Of a stretch of DNA of 64,000 nucleotides, positions 23,242 through 34,285 are shown piece after piece. Each line of letters opens with the position of its first letter. Position 1 is the first letter of the stretch. A model generated the notes under the pieces. The model did not search any database, was not told the origin of the DNA, and was given only the letters and a program-made list of their open reading frames with translations. This DNA comes from Lepus europaeus (Eukaryota > Chordata > Mammalia > Lagomorpha > Leporidae), in NCBI RefSeq assembly GCF_033115175.1, contig NC_084845.1:2358501-2422500 (forward strand), given 5' to 3'. The position numbers were made by a program, and so were the translations under genes.

Positions 23242-25085
23242 TCCTTCTCCTTTTCTTCTTTTTGGTCTATTGCAAAAGATTATCTTCCAGTTCAGATATT
23301 CTTTCTTCTGCTTTACTTAGTTGTTGCCTAGGCTTCCCACTGTATTTTTATTTGTCATATTAATTCTTCATTTCTAGCATTTCAGTTTTTTATTAGTATT
23401 TGTGTTTCCAAGAAGAATTTCTTATCCATGTCACTTTCAGACTTATTTAATTCATATAACTACTCAGTGTTTTGGAGTAATCTTACCATCATTCTTTTGA
23501 ATTCCTTTTCAGGCATTTCATCAATCTCCTTGTCTTCACAGCTTAATATTTAAGTATTATTGTGATCATTTTGGGGAGTAATAGTGTCTTCTTTGTTCAT
23601 GTTTCTATTATTTCTATGTTTATTTTTTCTTCTGGACAAACACTTGTTGATATCTCTTCTGAGGGGAAGGACCCATAGGCAGTGGAATGCCACCACCTTT
23701 GGTGGATATCCAGAGGTGTGTGTTGGGTGGGACCAGGGAGTTCTGGCCAGCATTTTTGAGTGAGAAAGAGCCCAGGGTGACACCCAAGTTATTTGTGGTA
23801 GATCTCTATAGTCAGTAGAGAAGATAGGATGATCACTCTGGCTAGCATGATCACTGCCCCTATCCTTCTCTATGCCAAGGTGAAACAAGTGCCTAGGGTG
23901 AGCTCACTGTGGCTGCAACCACCCCCTTCCCAACTCACCTCAGGTGCATAGTGTGAGCATGGAGCCCTCCACCATGTCCATTCTTGTCCCTCAGAGAATT
24001 CTGAGCTTCTGGGCTCAGACTCAGTAATTGCCTAAAGACCCGGCAACACCTCACATCTTTATTGGTTTCCCAGCCTATCGCACAGTCACAGGACTGCTGC
24101 AGCCACAAGGTGCAAGGTTCCCACAGTCACAGGATGCAGGGGATCTACTCTTTGCCCTTTGAGCCTATCGGTCCAGAGATAATTACCCCACAACCTATCC
24201 CTGAAGCCAGCCAACTGTCCAACAGAGGTGGCAGGTGATCCACATTGGCAAGCTGAGTCTGACACTTTGGTGGGAGGAGGGGAGGGGAGCAATGTGCCAA
24301 GTGGGAACCTACCCCATGTCCAGCTTTCCAAGCCAGACTCAAAGTCAGTGGGGACTGTGGATTTCTGACAACATCCATCATAGGTGCACAGGCCACAGTC
24401 TTCACTCACCTTTTTCTGCAAAGGTAGTGCTTACCCCGCTGGTCACCAGGCACCTTGGAGGGGGGAAGGGAAACAATGTGCCCTCTGTCCACAGAGTTAA
24501 GTGGCCACCCTGCCCCAGCCAGTCATCTGCCCAGACTCAAAGTCAGTGGGGACTTCGAATTTCTCCCTGTGACAAAACTCACCTGAGGTATGCTGGCTGC
24601 AGCCGCCTCCACTAGCCTTATTCTGGAAGATGGTGCTTCCCACTCTGGTTGCTGGGCACCTTGCTGGGAGGGGGGAGGGGAGCCAAGTGCCCTCCATTCA
24701 CTGTTAAGTGGCACCCTTCTCTCTGCCAACTCGTCTGTCTGGACTCAGCTAGTGGGGCTCACAAGGTTCTCCCCCAGACAAGATCACCAGTGGGGCACTG
24801 GATTCTGTACCTGCCTCTTACCTTGTTCTGGGAAGATGGCTCCCCTGCCTGCTGCTGGCCACAGGAGTCAGTGCTGGCATCCTGGGAGCTGCTGTGTGTT
24901 TCTACAATCTCCACTGCTCCATGGAGGCACCCTTCTTTCTGCAGACTTTTCACTCAAAACTTCTCTCCAACTGTCTCCTAGGAAAGTAGATCCTCCCATT
25001 TTACTAGTGTCTTCTCATGATCAAAATCAGTGCATCTTTTCCTTATTCATCCAGCTTGGAACTCCTCAGCAAGTCTCTTAATTCT
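23242..25085 (-). mobile_element. Older L1, minus strand: ORF1 N-terminal part and long 5' UTR
   Basis: Read on the minus strand, an L1 5' UTR of about 1.5 kb (25,085 to about 23,600) leads into an ORF1 start. That start reads MNKEDTITPQNDHNNT and then an EIDEMPEKEFKRMMVRLL-like segment (about 23,560-23,450). ORF1 is degenerate, with several stops. The element breaks off at 23,242 against the plus-strand L1. The 5' UTR is GC-rich and contains imperfect tandem units. Confidence 0.75.
24330..24830 (-). repeat. About 200-bp tandem units in an L1 5' UTR
   Basis: The motif agactcaaagtcagtgggga occurs at 24,335 and at 24,533 (198 bp apart), and a diverged form (ggactcagctagtggggctc) at 24,741. Between them the units share an accttg-ggaggggg-gggga segment and a cctcc/ccctct block. 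At least two and a half units are visible. The layout resembles the monomer arrays that serve as L1 promoters in rodents. Confidence 0.65.
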
Positions 25086-25131
25086 TCTGTGGTTTTTTTT
25101 TTTCCTTCTACAAAAAAGAAAAAATCATCTA

Positions 25132-25445
25132 GGGGCCAGCTGTGTGGTATAATGGTTAGAGCCACTGCCCGTAGTGGCAGCCTCCCATATGGGTGCCAGT
25201 TCAAGTCCTGGCTATTCTACTTCTGATCCAGCTCTCTGCTATGGCCTGGAAAAGCAGTGGAAGATGGCTCAAGTCCTTGGGCCCCTGTACCCATGTGGGA
25301 AACCTGGAGAAAGCTCCTGTCTCCTGATTGGCCCAGCTCTGGCCATTGCACCCATTTGGGTAGTGAACTAGCAGATGGAACACCTCTCTCCCTGTCTCTC
25401 TGTAACTCTGCCTTTCAACTAAATAAATCTTTTTTAAAAATCTAA
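25132..25445 (+). mobile_element. CSINE, plus strand
   Basis: A near full-length copy: head ggggccagctgtgtggtata, B-box-like gttcaagtcctggctattct, body ccagctctctgctatggcct, tail caactaaataaatctttttt. It belongs to the subfamily ending in AAATAAATCTTT. Confidence 0.92.
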
Positions 25446-25933
25446 CCACAGGGTTGTATTGAGGAATTTTGATTAGTGGGATTAAGAGAGGTGTTCAGCA
25501 GAGGCTGAATTTCACACCTCGAGAATCAGAACACAGGAAGATACATTTTTCTTGGTATAGTAAAAGTAAGTAAAAACAGGAAAATTCTTTTTACTGTACA
25601 TCTTTTATACATCTTCAAGTTTTTGAATGATGAGGTCACACTAGTAATCCAAATATTAACATTTTAAAATAGAAGTGAATTAAGAAGTACTACTTAAGTA
25701 ATATGTAGGAAAAAAGTTCCTTGAAATGAAAATTTTAAAAAGGCTCCAAACTGCATACCCAACTTATGATCCTAAATTTCAAAGATAAACTTTTATCAAG
25801 TGCCAGACAGAAATACTTTCTTAATGAGATAGCCAAATACAGCCAGCCAACTACAACAACTAATCCCAGAAATCTGTAAATATGCCACATGGCAAAGAGG
25901 GATTAAATTGCAAATAAGAATTTCAGGTTCTTG
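25446..25933. other. Unassigned AT-rich sequence
   Basis: No exon or repeat is recognised. Confidence 0.4.
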
Positions 25934-26233
25934 GGGCCAGCATTGTAGCATAATAGGTTAAACTGCTGCCTGCAATGCCAGTATCCCAAAATATGCGCCA
26001 GTTCCAGTTCTTGCTGTTCCACTTCCTATCCAGGTCCCTGTTAATGCACCTGGAAGGTGGAAGATGGTGTAAATTCTTGCCCCCCCCCCCCCCATCTATG
26101 TGGAAGACCTGAATGAAGCTCCTGGCTTCAAACTGGCCCAGTCCCAGCCATTGCAGCCATTTGGGGAGTGACCCAGTGGATGGAAGATCTATCATCCCCC
26201 TAATTCTGCCTTAGAAATGAACACATTTTTTAA
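25934..26233 (+). mobile_element. CSINE with a 15-bp C-run, plus strand
   Basis: Head ggggccagcattgtagcata, body with ggtccctgttaatgcacctg (an older C repeat variant) and a poly-C run near 26,081-26,095. The tail is short. The flanks share aggttctt, a possible partial TSD. Confidence 0.88.
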
Positions 26234-26244
26234 AGGAATTAAGG

Positions 26245-26895
26245 TTCTTAATCAGACGACTTTTAAGGTCAGATAATCCTGAATTACACATGTGAGGCCC
26301 TAAAAGTGGGAAAGAGGCAGAAGGGTCAGCATCCGACTTGTCTGGTAACTTCTGCCTTTGAGATGAAAGAGTGACACCAAGCCAAGAAATGGGGTTACCC
26401 TCTAGAAGCTGAAAAAGCCAAGGAAAAGGATTCTCCCATTCTACTTCCTAAGGAGAACTCACAGCTGCCAATATCTTGATTTTTGTCTGAGACCTATTCA
26501 GAATTTTTACTTCCAGCTAAATGTTTTCTTAAAAAAAATAGTATTTTTAAAAAGATTTAACAGGTAGAGCTAGAGAGAGGAAGAGATAAGGAAGGTCCTC
26601 CATCCACTGGTTCACTCCCCAAATGGCTGCAATGGTCAGAGCTGAGCATATTTGAGCCAGGAGCCAATAGGTGCAGGGACCCAGGCACTTTGGTATCTTC
26701 CACTGCTTTCCCAGGCCATAAGCAGAGAGCTGGATCAGAAGAAAAGCAGCCAGGACTCAAACCCCCACCCACATGGAATACTGGAGACAAAGACAGAGGC
26801 TTAGCCTCCTATGCCACAGCGCCATCCTCAATAAGTCTGTTCTAATTTGTTAAATTTTCATTCTTTGTTATAGTAGCAATAGGAAACAAATATAC
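26245..26895 (+). mobile_element. MaLR LTR fossil (MLT1 type) carrying a CSINE
   Basis: The left half (to about 26,540) has the gccaaggaaaaggattctcc and ccaatatcttgatttt blocks of MLT1 LTRs. The right end after the SINE has ttgttatagtagcaatagga, the typical MLT1 terminus. An inverted CSINE (26,545-26,828) splits it. It is old and diverged, and no internal viral sequence is present. Confidence 0.65.
26545..26828 (-). mobile_element. CSINE, minus strand, inside an MLT1 LTR
   Basis: The 3' end is at the left (aaaagatttaacaggtagag). The body has tccatccactggttcactcc. The head is at the right, near atgccacagcgccatcc. Somewhat diverged and slightly short. Confidence 0.85.
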
Positions 26896-28011
26896 CTACA
26901 TAGGCCAAGATAACCAGACTAGTACTGGGTTTCTCCAAGACCAGAAGTCTGACTTCACTGACATGACATCTGTAGAGTAATAAGAAAAAAAACCCTGCAG
27001 TCCAAGAATGTTGTTCTCACCTAAGATATAATTTATGATGGTGCAAGAAACTTCTGGAATACAGAGTCACAAATGACCATTTACTGAATAACTATGAATA
27101 ATTAAGAAAACAGTCCAGTAAACAGCATATGAACTGAAACTGGAAAACAATGAAAAATGGGACCAGCAAGGATTATCACTGGGTTTGTGTAAATTTAGTG
27201 GCAATATGGGTAAGTCTGAGAAGTAATAGAAGTATCAAAACATTGATCTCAGAGACCTATTAGCTCAGTTTTCATTAGGTTTTGAAAGATTTAAAAATGA
27301 GCTTTCTAGTGTACTCCTCCTACTGAATACATCTTTCTTTCCTTCTCGCATCTCACAAACAAAAGCTAACTGCTGAGCTTGTAACAGACTAAAGTGTTCA
27401 ACACATCAATAATGCCTGGCCTTGGGAAAGCCAGCTCAAGTTGGAAACTAATCTGACTTAGCCCAGGCAGCATGACCAGAGGACTGAATTTATTGTAACA
27501 GACTATAAAGGGATGCAAATAACTAAGAGCACAGGAAGCACTGCCATCTAGGCTGAACAGGCCTTGTCCCAGTCAACAAAACACTGAAAGCTCCTAACAC
27601 AGTATTTTTTATCTTTCAGATGCCAGCCAAATAATATCCCGCTATTGCCTCCTAACGATAAAACCATCAAGCAGCTTTTTCAATGAACTATGTTGACATC
27701 CACGGTTAACAAAATACCATTATCAGGCACACAACCAGCTCCAGCACCTATCTGTTCCTGACTTGCCATTAGTCACATCCTCCGCAGCCCAAACTCCCTT
27801 TCGTACTTCTTGAGAGCCTAGTCTGTTCATCTCCTCACCCACCTGTAGGTTAACTCTTTCATTTGTCCTTTAACCTTTTCCTCATTTATACTGACTTGGC
27901 ACCATTGACAGGGACCAAACTTTTGGTGATAGAAGTAAAGGAAAACCTAAGATTGGTTTCTTCTGGCAAGAGATTAGCCAATAAAATTCTGTGTTAGAAA
28001 GTGTGAGGTCA
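26896..28011. other. Unassigned intergenic sequence
   Basis: About 1.1 kb with no recognisable exon or transposon. Missing exons 1-4 of the V2R gene were looked for on the minus strand without success. Confidence 0.4.
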
Positions 28012-28339
28012 GGCCCACGCCGTGGCTCAATAGGCTAATCCTCCACCTGCGGAGCCGGCACCCCAGGTTCTAGTCCTGGTTGGGGCACCGGATTCTGTCC
28101 CGATTGCTCCTCTTCCAGTCCAGCTCTCTGCTGTGGCTCAGGAGTGCAGTGTAGGATGGCCCAAGTCCTTGGGCCCTACACCCACATGGGAGACCAGAAA
28201 CACCTGGCTCCTGGCTTTGGATCAGTGCGGTACGCTGGCTGCAGCTCGCCGGCTGCAGTGGCCATGGAGGGGGAACCAACAGAAAAGGCAGACTTTTCTG
28301 TCTCTCTCTCTCACTGTCCACTCTGTCAAAAAAAAAAAA
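28012..28339 (+). mobile_element. Young-type CSINE with 14-bp TSD
   Basis: Belongs to the subfamily with the gttggggcaccggattctgt insert and a pure A-tail after cactctgtc. The perfect TSD aaagtgtgaggtca lies at 27,998-28,011 and 28,340-28,353. Confidence 0.95.
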
Positions 28340-28554
28340 AAAGTGTGAGGTCATTCTGATCAAATAATGACTATTAAGATGGGGAGATAACCACTATCCT
28401 AAGGGCACAGTGGAAATTCCAATTAATCCTTTGAGTTTTAAAACTCAGTTAATTTTTTTCTTTAATAAGAAATAACTCAGATCAAGTGACAAGCTGAAAA
28501 CAAATGGATGGGCAAGTGTACCAGGCAAACAAACATCAGGTACCAAAAGAACTG

Positions 28555-28755
28555 CTCTAGGCCAAGGGTTGGCAAACTTTAAGAGTCAGAGACTAAATAT
28601 GCTTTTGTGGTCATGTAAACTGCTGTGCCTACTCATTTGTGATGTAGCTGTGCAGATGCAGACGATAAACAAATGAACATGGCTGTGTTCCAGTAAGACT
28701 TTATTCATCAAAGACGCAGCAGGCTGGATTTGGCTGGCAAACCTCTGTGATAGGC
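28555..28755 (+). mobile_element. hAT-type non-autonomous DNA transposon (Charlie-like MITE)
   Basis: The terminal region ccaagggttggcaaacttta and the far end with gctggcaaacctctg form imperfect inverted ends. The middle (aacatggctgtgttccagta, agactttattcatc) matches a very common mammalian MER-class element, though I cannot name the exact subfamily. It is ancient and non-coding. Confidence 0.6.
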
Positions 28756-29377
28756 AAAATTGGTTATTATGTAATTATAAAACCTACGATTCATAATGAA
28801 GGGTTAGTAATGTATTTTATAGGCAAAGAACATAAATTAAAAAGCAAATGTCTCTGGAAGTTCAAGATCTAGGTTCAAAAAACTTCAATTTTAAGAAATT
28901 CCAAGCCTGTAATTCAAATTATGTAAAACATGGGAGAATTTTATCATTATAATTCAGTGGCTTGATACTTATTAGAAATGTGTACCCTAAAATATGTATT
29001 TTCTCAATGTTCATGGAACATACACAAAAATCAATCCTGTATTGAGCCACAAAGAAAAAAAATGTAAAATTCAAAACAGTAGGTATCTTCAGGCCACTTT
29101 TATCAATCATAATAAAGTAAAATTTTACTTAGTATGCTATTGGTTACGAGTTTACAAAATATACAACTAACAAATTTCACCAATAAAGGTTTAGTTTTCC
29201 TATAACAAGGCATCAAAGAAGCAGTTCTAGCTGAGTGCTTGTCTGAATCCTGTTTTCTCCTCCTGGTTCCAAGATAGCTGCAGGCATCACACTCGAATAG
29301 CAAGATGTTTACAAGCAAGAAGTGAGAAAAGGAGTCTTCCATCACTGTTGCTGTGGATTCATTCTGAGGTGGAGGAG
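28756..29377. other. Unassigned sequence
   Basis: AT-rich, with no exon or repeat recognised. Confidence 0.4.
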
Positions 29378-29708
29378 TGTGGTGGGGGCAAGAGGTGCGG
29401 GGTCACCAAACAGACCCCAGGAGTCAGGTGAAAGCAGGCCAGAGGCAAGCAGCCCTTAGACTCATTTATTTCAGTTGGTACAGCAGCTTAAATAACCAAG
29501 ATAGCCAATCTGGTCGAGGGGCAGTTTATGCCCTAACCAATCACAGCCTGTTGCCAGGCAGGCTCTGTTGCCACGTGGTTTCCAAAGCCATCCAATCACA
29601 GCCTGTTGCCAGGCAGGCTTGGTTGCGAGGTGGGTTTCAAAGCCATTCCTGAGTAACTGAAGCTCACTTGTCAGCGGCTACTTGGCATGGCCTTCTCATT
29701 CCACCACA
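29378..29708 (-). mobile_element. Solo LTR fossil of an endogenous retrovirus
   Basis: On the minus strand the segment starts tgtggtggaatgagaaggcc and ends cttgcccccaccaca, with TG...CA termini. It has a TATA-like ttatttaagctg and an aataaatgagtc polyadenylation signal in LTR order. A 55-bp unit containing ccaatcacagcctgttgcca is present twice (29,537 and 29,592). No viral genes flank it. The family is probably ERV1-like, and it looks complete as a solo LTR. No clear target duplication is seen. It is moderately young, since the ends and motifs are well kept. Confidence 0.65.
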
Positions 29709-30511
29709 CAATACATCTCTTCTGAATGAGAAAACTCTTTCCCCAAACCCCCAGCATATGACACTGGCCAACACTGTGGGACATATGGCCACCCAAAGCT
29801 GCACACACTACAAAGTTAGTATCTGATATTTTCAGACACTAAGGCAAGGCAGGCTCTTCCATTAAGGAGAAGAGGGCATGGGTGCTGGGTAGGCAACCAG
29901 CATTTGTCTGTCATGGAATTCCTGATAACCCCAATTATGAAACACTCCCAAACGTAGACCACTCCTGAATCACAAAGTAATTAAAACTAAGATTCCTGGA
30001 CTGGACTACCCTCACTCTCTGTCTTTATTTCATTCTTCCATTTCCTGGGTTCTTGGCAGTCTTGAATAATACATTTAATGTGTATTTGATATAGTCTTTC
30101 AGGTTTCATGTAGATACACGACCTTGGCTGTAAAGATTCCACTGTGGGTAGGTCTGGGTGCATCTTTTGGCAGCTTATACATTATCATTCATGGTAATTT
30201 TGATTTTTTTTTTTTTTTGTGAACCTGAGAGTAATTTGGCTTTTCGTTTTCTATTTCCAAGAAAATTAAACTTCAGCTTTTGCTATGATTATTACAATGT
30301 GGTTAGAAAATGTGATTCTGAAATGTATTAAACATCTTTTTCCCTTCTTCCTCTGCTTCTTAGGCAGCCATGGGTTAAACCATTTACAACCATAAAATGT
30401 TTCTTGGGATAGAAATTTTCTGACATAGGATAACCTCTAAGCGAATGTATTCTCACTTGTATTAGAGTCCTGAAGACTTTCTCCAAGACACAGGCGTTAG
30501 CTTGGATCAGC
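29709..30511 (-). other. Downstream flank and probable 3' UTR of ZNF582
   Basis: Non-coding sequence following the ZNF582 stop on the minus strand. A candidate AATAAA (30,029-30,024, reverse strand) would give a 3' UTR of about 500 nt. A poly-T run lies at about 30,208-30,220. No other repeat is recognised. Confidence 0.45.
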
Positions 30512-31830
30512 CTAAGCTAATGGGCTTTCCTTGTTACTTCCATTCATATGGCTGCTTGCCAACATAAATTCTCTGATAATTAATAAGGGATACGTGCTGA
30601 TAGGCCTTTCTACATTTATTATATTCACATGTGTTTCTCTGTTATGCAGCTTCTGATGTTGAACAGTAGTTAAATCGTGAGTTAAGGTCCTCCTACAGTC
30701 CTTGTATTTATAGGGTCTTTTCTCAGTATGAGTTCCTTGATGTTGAATCAGTTGTGAGCAATGACTAAAGGCCTTCCCACATTCCTTACATTCATATGGT
30801 TTCTCACCTGTATGAATTCTATAATGCACAGTAAGATGCGAGACCCGTTTGAAGGCCCTTCCACATACTTTACATTCGTAGGGTTTCTCTCCAGTGTGAA
30901 TTCTCTGATGCTGCTTAAGCTGTGAACTCACTCTAAATGTCTTTCCACATACTTTACAATCATACGGTTTCTCACCAGTATGAATTCTCTGATGTCGAAT
31001 AAGAGTTGAGCCCTGATTAAAGGCCTTCCCACAGTCCTTACACTCGTAGAGTTTTCTGCCAGTATGAACAGTCTGGTGTTGAATCAGCTGAGACCGATGA
31101 CTAAAGGTCTTCCCACATTCCTTGCAAGCATATGGTTTTTCACCAGTATGGATTCTGTAATGTACTTTAAGATGTGAGATCCGATTGAAGGCCTTGCCAC
31201 ACTCTTTACACTGGTATGGTTTCTCTCCAGTATGAATTCGCTGATGTTCAATCAACTGTGAACTTCGACTAAAGGCCTTTGCACAATCCTTACACTCATA
31301 AGGTTTCTCCCCAGTATGCACTCTCTGGTGTTGTATGAAATTCGATCCAGAATTGAAGGCCTTCCCACATTTCTTACATTCATAGGGTTTCCTTCCAGAA
31401 TGAATATTCTCATGTTGAATCAGTCGTGAGCCATATTTAAAGGCCTTCCCACATTCCTTACATTTATAGGGTTTCTCATTAGTATGAATTCCTTGATGAT
31501 TAATAAGAAAATCCTCCTGCCAGATGTTTTTTCTACATTTGTTATATACAAAATGTTTGTCTTCAGTATGAATTTTCTGATAAAAAGTAAGGGATGATTG
31601 ATGGTCAAAAGTGGGCATTTCTTCGTGACTGATTAACATTTGATTGAAAGGTCTATGTGGATTTCCTGGCTGTCTGTCAAACTGGCTTCTGCCATCCCAA
31701 TCATCCAGGACACTTGAATGCTCAAGATCATTACTTGTGAGATGCTCCCTTACCCCCCACTGGGGTACCTCAATTTCACAAAGAGGCTGCTCTGGAGATG
31801 ATACCCTGGTATCATATTGGGACTCCAACA
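30512..31830 (-). CDS. ZNF582: ZNF582, zinc-finger exon (last exon)
   Basis: This exon encodes the DNA-binding part of a nuclear KRAB repressor. The acceptor is ttctttttcag|tgttgg (AG at 31,832-31,831), in phase with KRAB-B to give [10 protein letters not shown]. Residues 78 to about 170 are the linker. A degenerate finger with one Cys (YNKCRKN) follows, then nine canonical C2H2 fingers (residues about 199-450) joined mostly by TGEKP. A second degenerate finger ([10 protein letters not shown]) and a 40-residue tail ending SNKESPLA complete it. The whole spliced protein is 516 residues; I recall human ZNF582 as 517. Residues -1/2/3/6 of the nine fingers read YSRQ, SSNQ, RSQE, RSHV, HSQQ, QSTR, VSQQ, RSHV, HSQQ. 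Fingers 2-5 and 6-9 match as a block. The symbol rests on the KRAB start [20 protein letters not shown], recognised from memory. Confidence 0.93.
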
Positions 31831-32250
31831 CTGAAAAAGAACAAAAAGGCAAGCGTTTTGTTTATTCCCTTCCCTGGAAAGAGGACTGCAGACAAAACTG
31901 GAAGGTACAGACTGCAAACAGCTATAGCCCCTTCCTGTGGTTAAGCAACTGCAAAGTGAACAGGGAAAAGAGAGAAAGGGGAAATATCATGAGGTGAGAT
32001 GAGGGAGGTAACCAAGTGAGAACTGATAACAACAGGTCTAAAATGCTAGTGTGACTCACTCATCTCTGAACCGTGTTTTTTTTAAATGAGTGTTTCTATG
32101 AGACTCTAGAAAAGACAAAAATAATCTGTAGAGTGACAATTAGAAATCACTGGTTGCCTGAGGCTGAGAAACTGAGCAATAAGGAACAGAGAGAACTATC
32201 AGGGTAAAGCAGATATTCTGTCTCAATTGTGTTGGTGGTTACATGAGTGT
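31831..32250 (-). other. ZNF582 intron before the finger exon
   Basis: Non-coding. It includes the pyrimidine-rich acceptor tract just right of the exon. No repeat is seen until the CSINE at 32,267. Confidence 0.6.
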
Positions 32251-32266
32251 AGAAATCTATCAACAC

Positions 32267-32598
32267 ATGGCTGGCGCCGTGGCTTAACAGGTAATCTTCC
32301 GCCTTGCGGCGCCGGCACACCGGGTTCTAGTCCCGGTCGGGGCACCGGATTCTGTCCTGGTTGCCCCTCTTCCAGGCCAGCTCTGCTGTGGCCCAGGAAG
32401 GCAGTGGAGGATGGCCCAGGTCCTTGGGCCCTTGCACCCGCATGGGAGACCAGGAGAAGCACCTGGCTCCTGGCTTCGGATCAGCACAATGCGCCGGCCG
32501 CAGCGGCCATTGGAGGGTGAACCAACGGCAAAAAGGAAGACCTTTCTCTCTGTCTCTCTCACTATCCACTCTGCCTGTCAAAAAAAAAAAAAAAAAAA
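32267..32598 (+). mobile_element. Young-type CSINE in ZNF582 intron, 16-bp TSD
   Basis: Very well-preserved copy with head ctggcgccgtggcttaac, the ggtcggggcaccggattctg insert and an A-tail of about 19. The perfect TSD agaaatctatcaacac lies at 32,251-32,266 and 32,599-32,614. It is antisense to the ZNF582 transcript. Confidence 0.96.
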
Positions 32599-32614
32599 AG
32601 AAATCTATCAACAC

Positions 32615-33790
32615 TTATCAAGATTATACTCAAAACATGTACTTTATTAAGTATTCTATTGGGTATAATACATTTGGATTTCACAAGATGAAATTAGTTA
32701 ATAGTTGTATAACATGAACATAATATTAAATTGTATACTTAATTAAAATGATATATATTATGAGTATTTTACAACTTTTAAGAATGCAAATAAAAGCAAC
32801 GGAATGAGTGTGGCACTGGACCCACACCCTGCCTCAGTGGCCAGAGGACATGTGGGAGAAGGAACGAGCCAGAGCCTGCCAGGGATGTGGCAGTACGGTA
32901 GCAGTTATTTTCACATACCCACTGGAAGTTATGGGTATGCTGCTGCCACCTTCTGTGACAGTTCCTGTATCCGACAATGAGCTGAGCACCAACTGAGCAG
33001 AAGCTTCCCTTGGATCTTCCCACTGCTTAAAGGTAACCTTGGTAAAAGAAGGCTCTTGTTCCTTGTTTAAAGGATTAGGTCCAGTTTACTGGAGATGGGC
33101 ACCCCTGCAAAGCAACAAACTTCACTGCTTATTCAAATTCCTAGGACAAATTGAATGGGATATGTGGTCCTGACTTGACACACGGGGCATGATTGCAGCT
33201 ACAGTGGCAAGTTTTTCTCAGTTACAGTACGTAACTCCACATGAATTAAAAAGTCTCCTTAAAGCTTGATGTGAGACAGAAAAGCAAATGAATGCCTTTG
33301 ACTGTGGCCATAAAGTTTACCAGATGGGTGGCCTTAGAGGGCTTCATGGGCACATGTCTGCTGCACACACTGGTGTATCAGAGATTAACTCATTTTATTA
33401 TTTGTGAAAATGCTAAGCGAAAACTACTGAAATACAGGATTGCCTCTACAATGGAAAATACTGAAGACTGAAAAGGCATTAGATTTTTGTGGGAATGATG
33501 TTGGCTGTCACTTTAAAATTTTATGCCACAACTACTATGCATTTATGTATCACTGCAACAAGATCATATAAAAAGAACAACAAAGATATTAGCTCAGATA
33601 CTGTGTTTGGATGTTCAAGAGGAAGTCTATGGCTCTTTTTGCTGTGGTCCAACTATTCATCTGGTGATATAAACTGCAAACACAACCATTAATGATGGCT
33701 ACCTATGTATTATTTACTCAATGGTTAAAGACACCTAGTTGGTATCTTACAAGAAAGAAAACTAAGAGATTGCAGTAGACTGTGGGACAG
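32615..33790 (-). other. ZNF582 intron, unique sequence
   Basis: No exon or repeat is recognised. ORFs are short and patternless. Confidence 0.45.
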
Positions 33791-34130
33791 TAAAATTAAC
33801 ATGGTGCTGAAAGCTGGGTTCCCAGTGTAACAATATTGAGGTGGCGGAACCTTTAAAAAGGAGGGATTAGAGGATGGGGGCAGGGGGAGGGGCAGTGACC
33901 ACCACTGGAAGGGACTAATGCCCACCTCAGAGGAGGGCAGGTATCATGTGACTGAGTCAGCTCTCCTGAGAGGAGGCTGTTATCAAATGAGGCCACTCCA
34001 GGTGCTAGGGCCCCTGCGCAGCAGCCAGTTCCCTTCCTGCTTTTCTGCCACTGTGAAATCACCCTTATTGGGACTCCAGTGCCATCCTGTTTGGGAATCA
34101 CAATCCAAATAAACCTCTTTATAAGTTAAC
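33791..34130 (+). mobile_element. MaLR LTR fossil (MST type)
   Basis: Contains ggttcccagtgtaacaat, aggtggcggaacctttaa, ggactaatgccca and, at the right end, ccaaataaacctctttataa. These follow the MSTA/MSTB LTR order. Old, non-coding and without internal viral sequence. Confidence 0.55.
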
Positions 34131-34285
34131 CAGTTTCAAGGATGAAAGTACAAAATTGAATTGAAAGATAACTTAATTTTCCTGCAAAAATATTTTGGAA
34201 TCCATTCAGTTTTTTCATAATATGGTATCTCCCATGAACTTTTTGAAGACACCTCAGATATTTAACAATGATTTAAACTGCATTT

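Noticed and set aside
24086-25081. Several overlapping ORFs at 24.1-25.1 kb that could suggest a gene
   Set aside because: They coincide with the GC-rich repetitive 5' UTR of a minus-strand L1.
23242-25085. Twin-priming inversion linking the opposed L1s at 20,091 and 23,242
   Set aside because: In twin priming the 3' part carries the tail and follows the inverted 5' part. Here the plus-strand part has no tail and the two parts differ in age.
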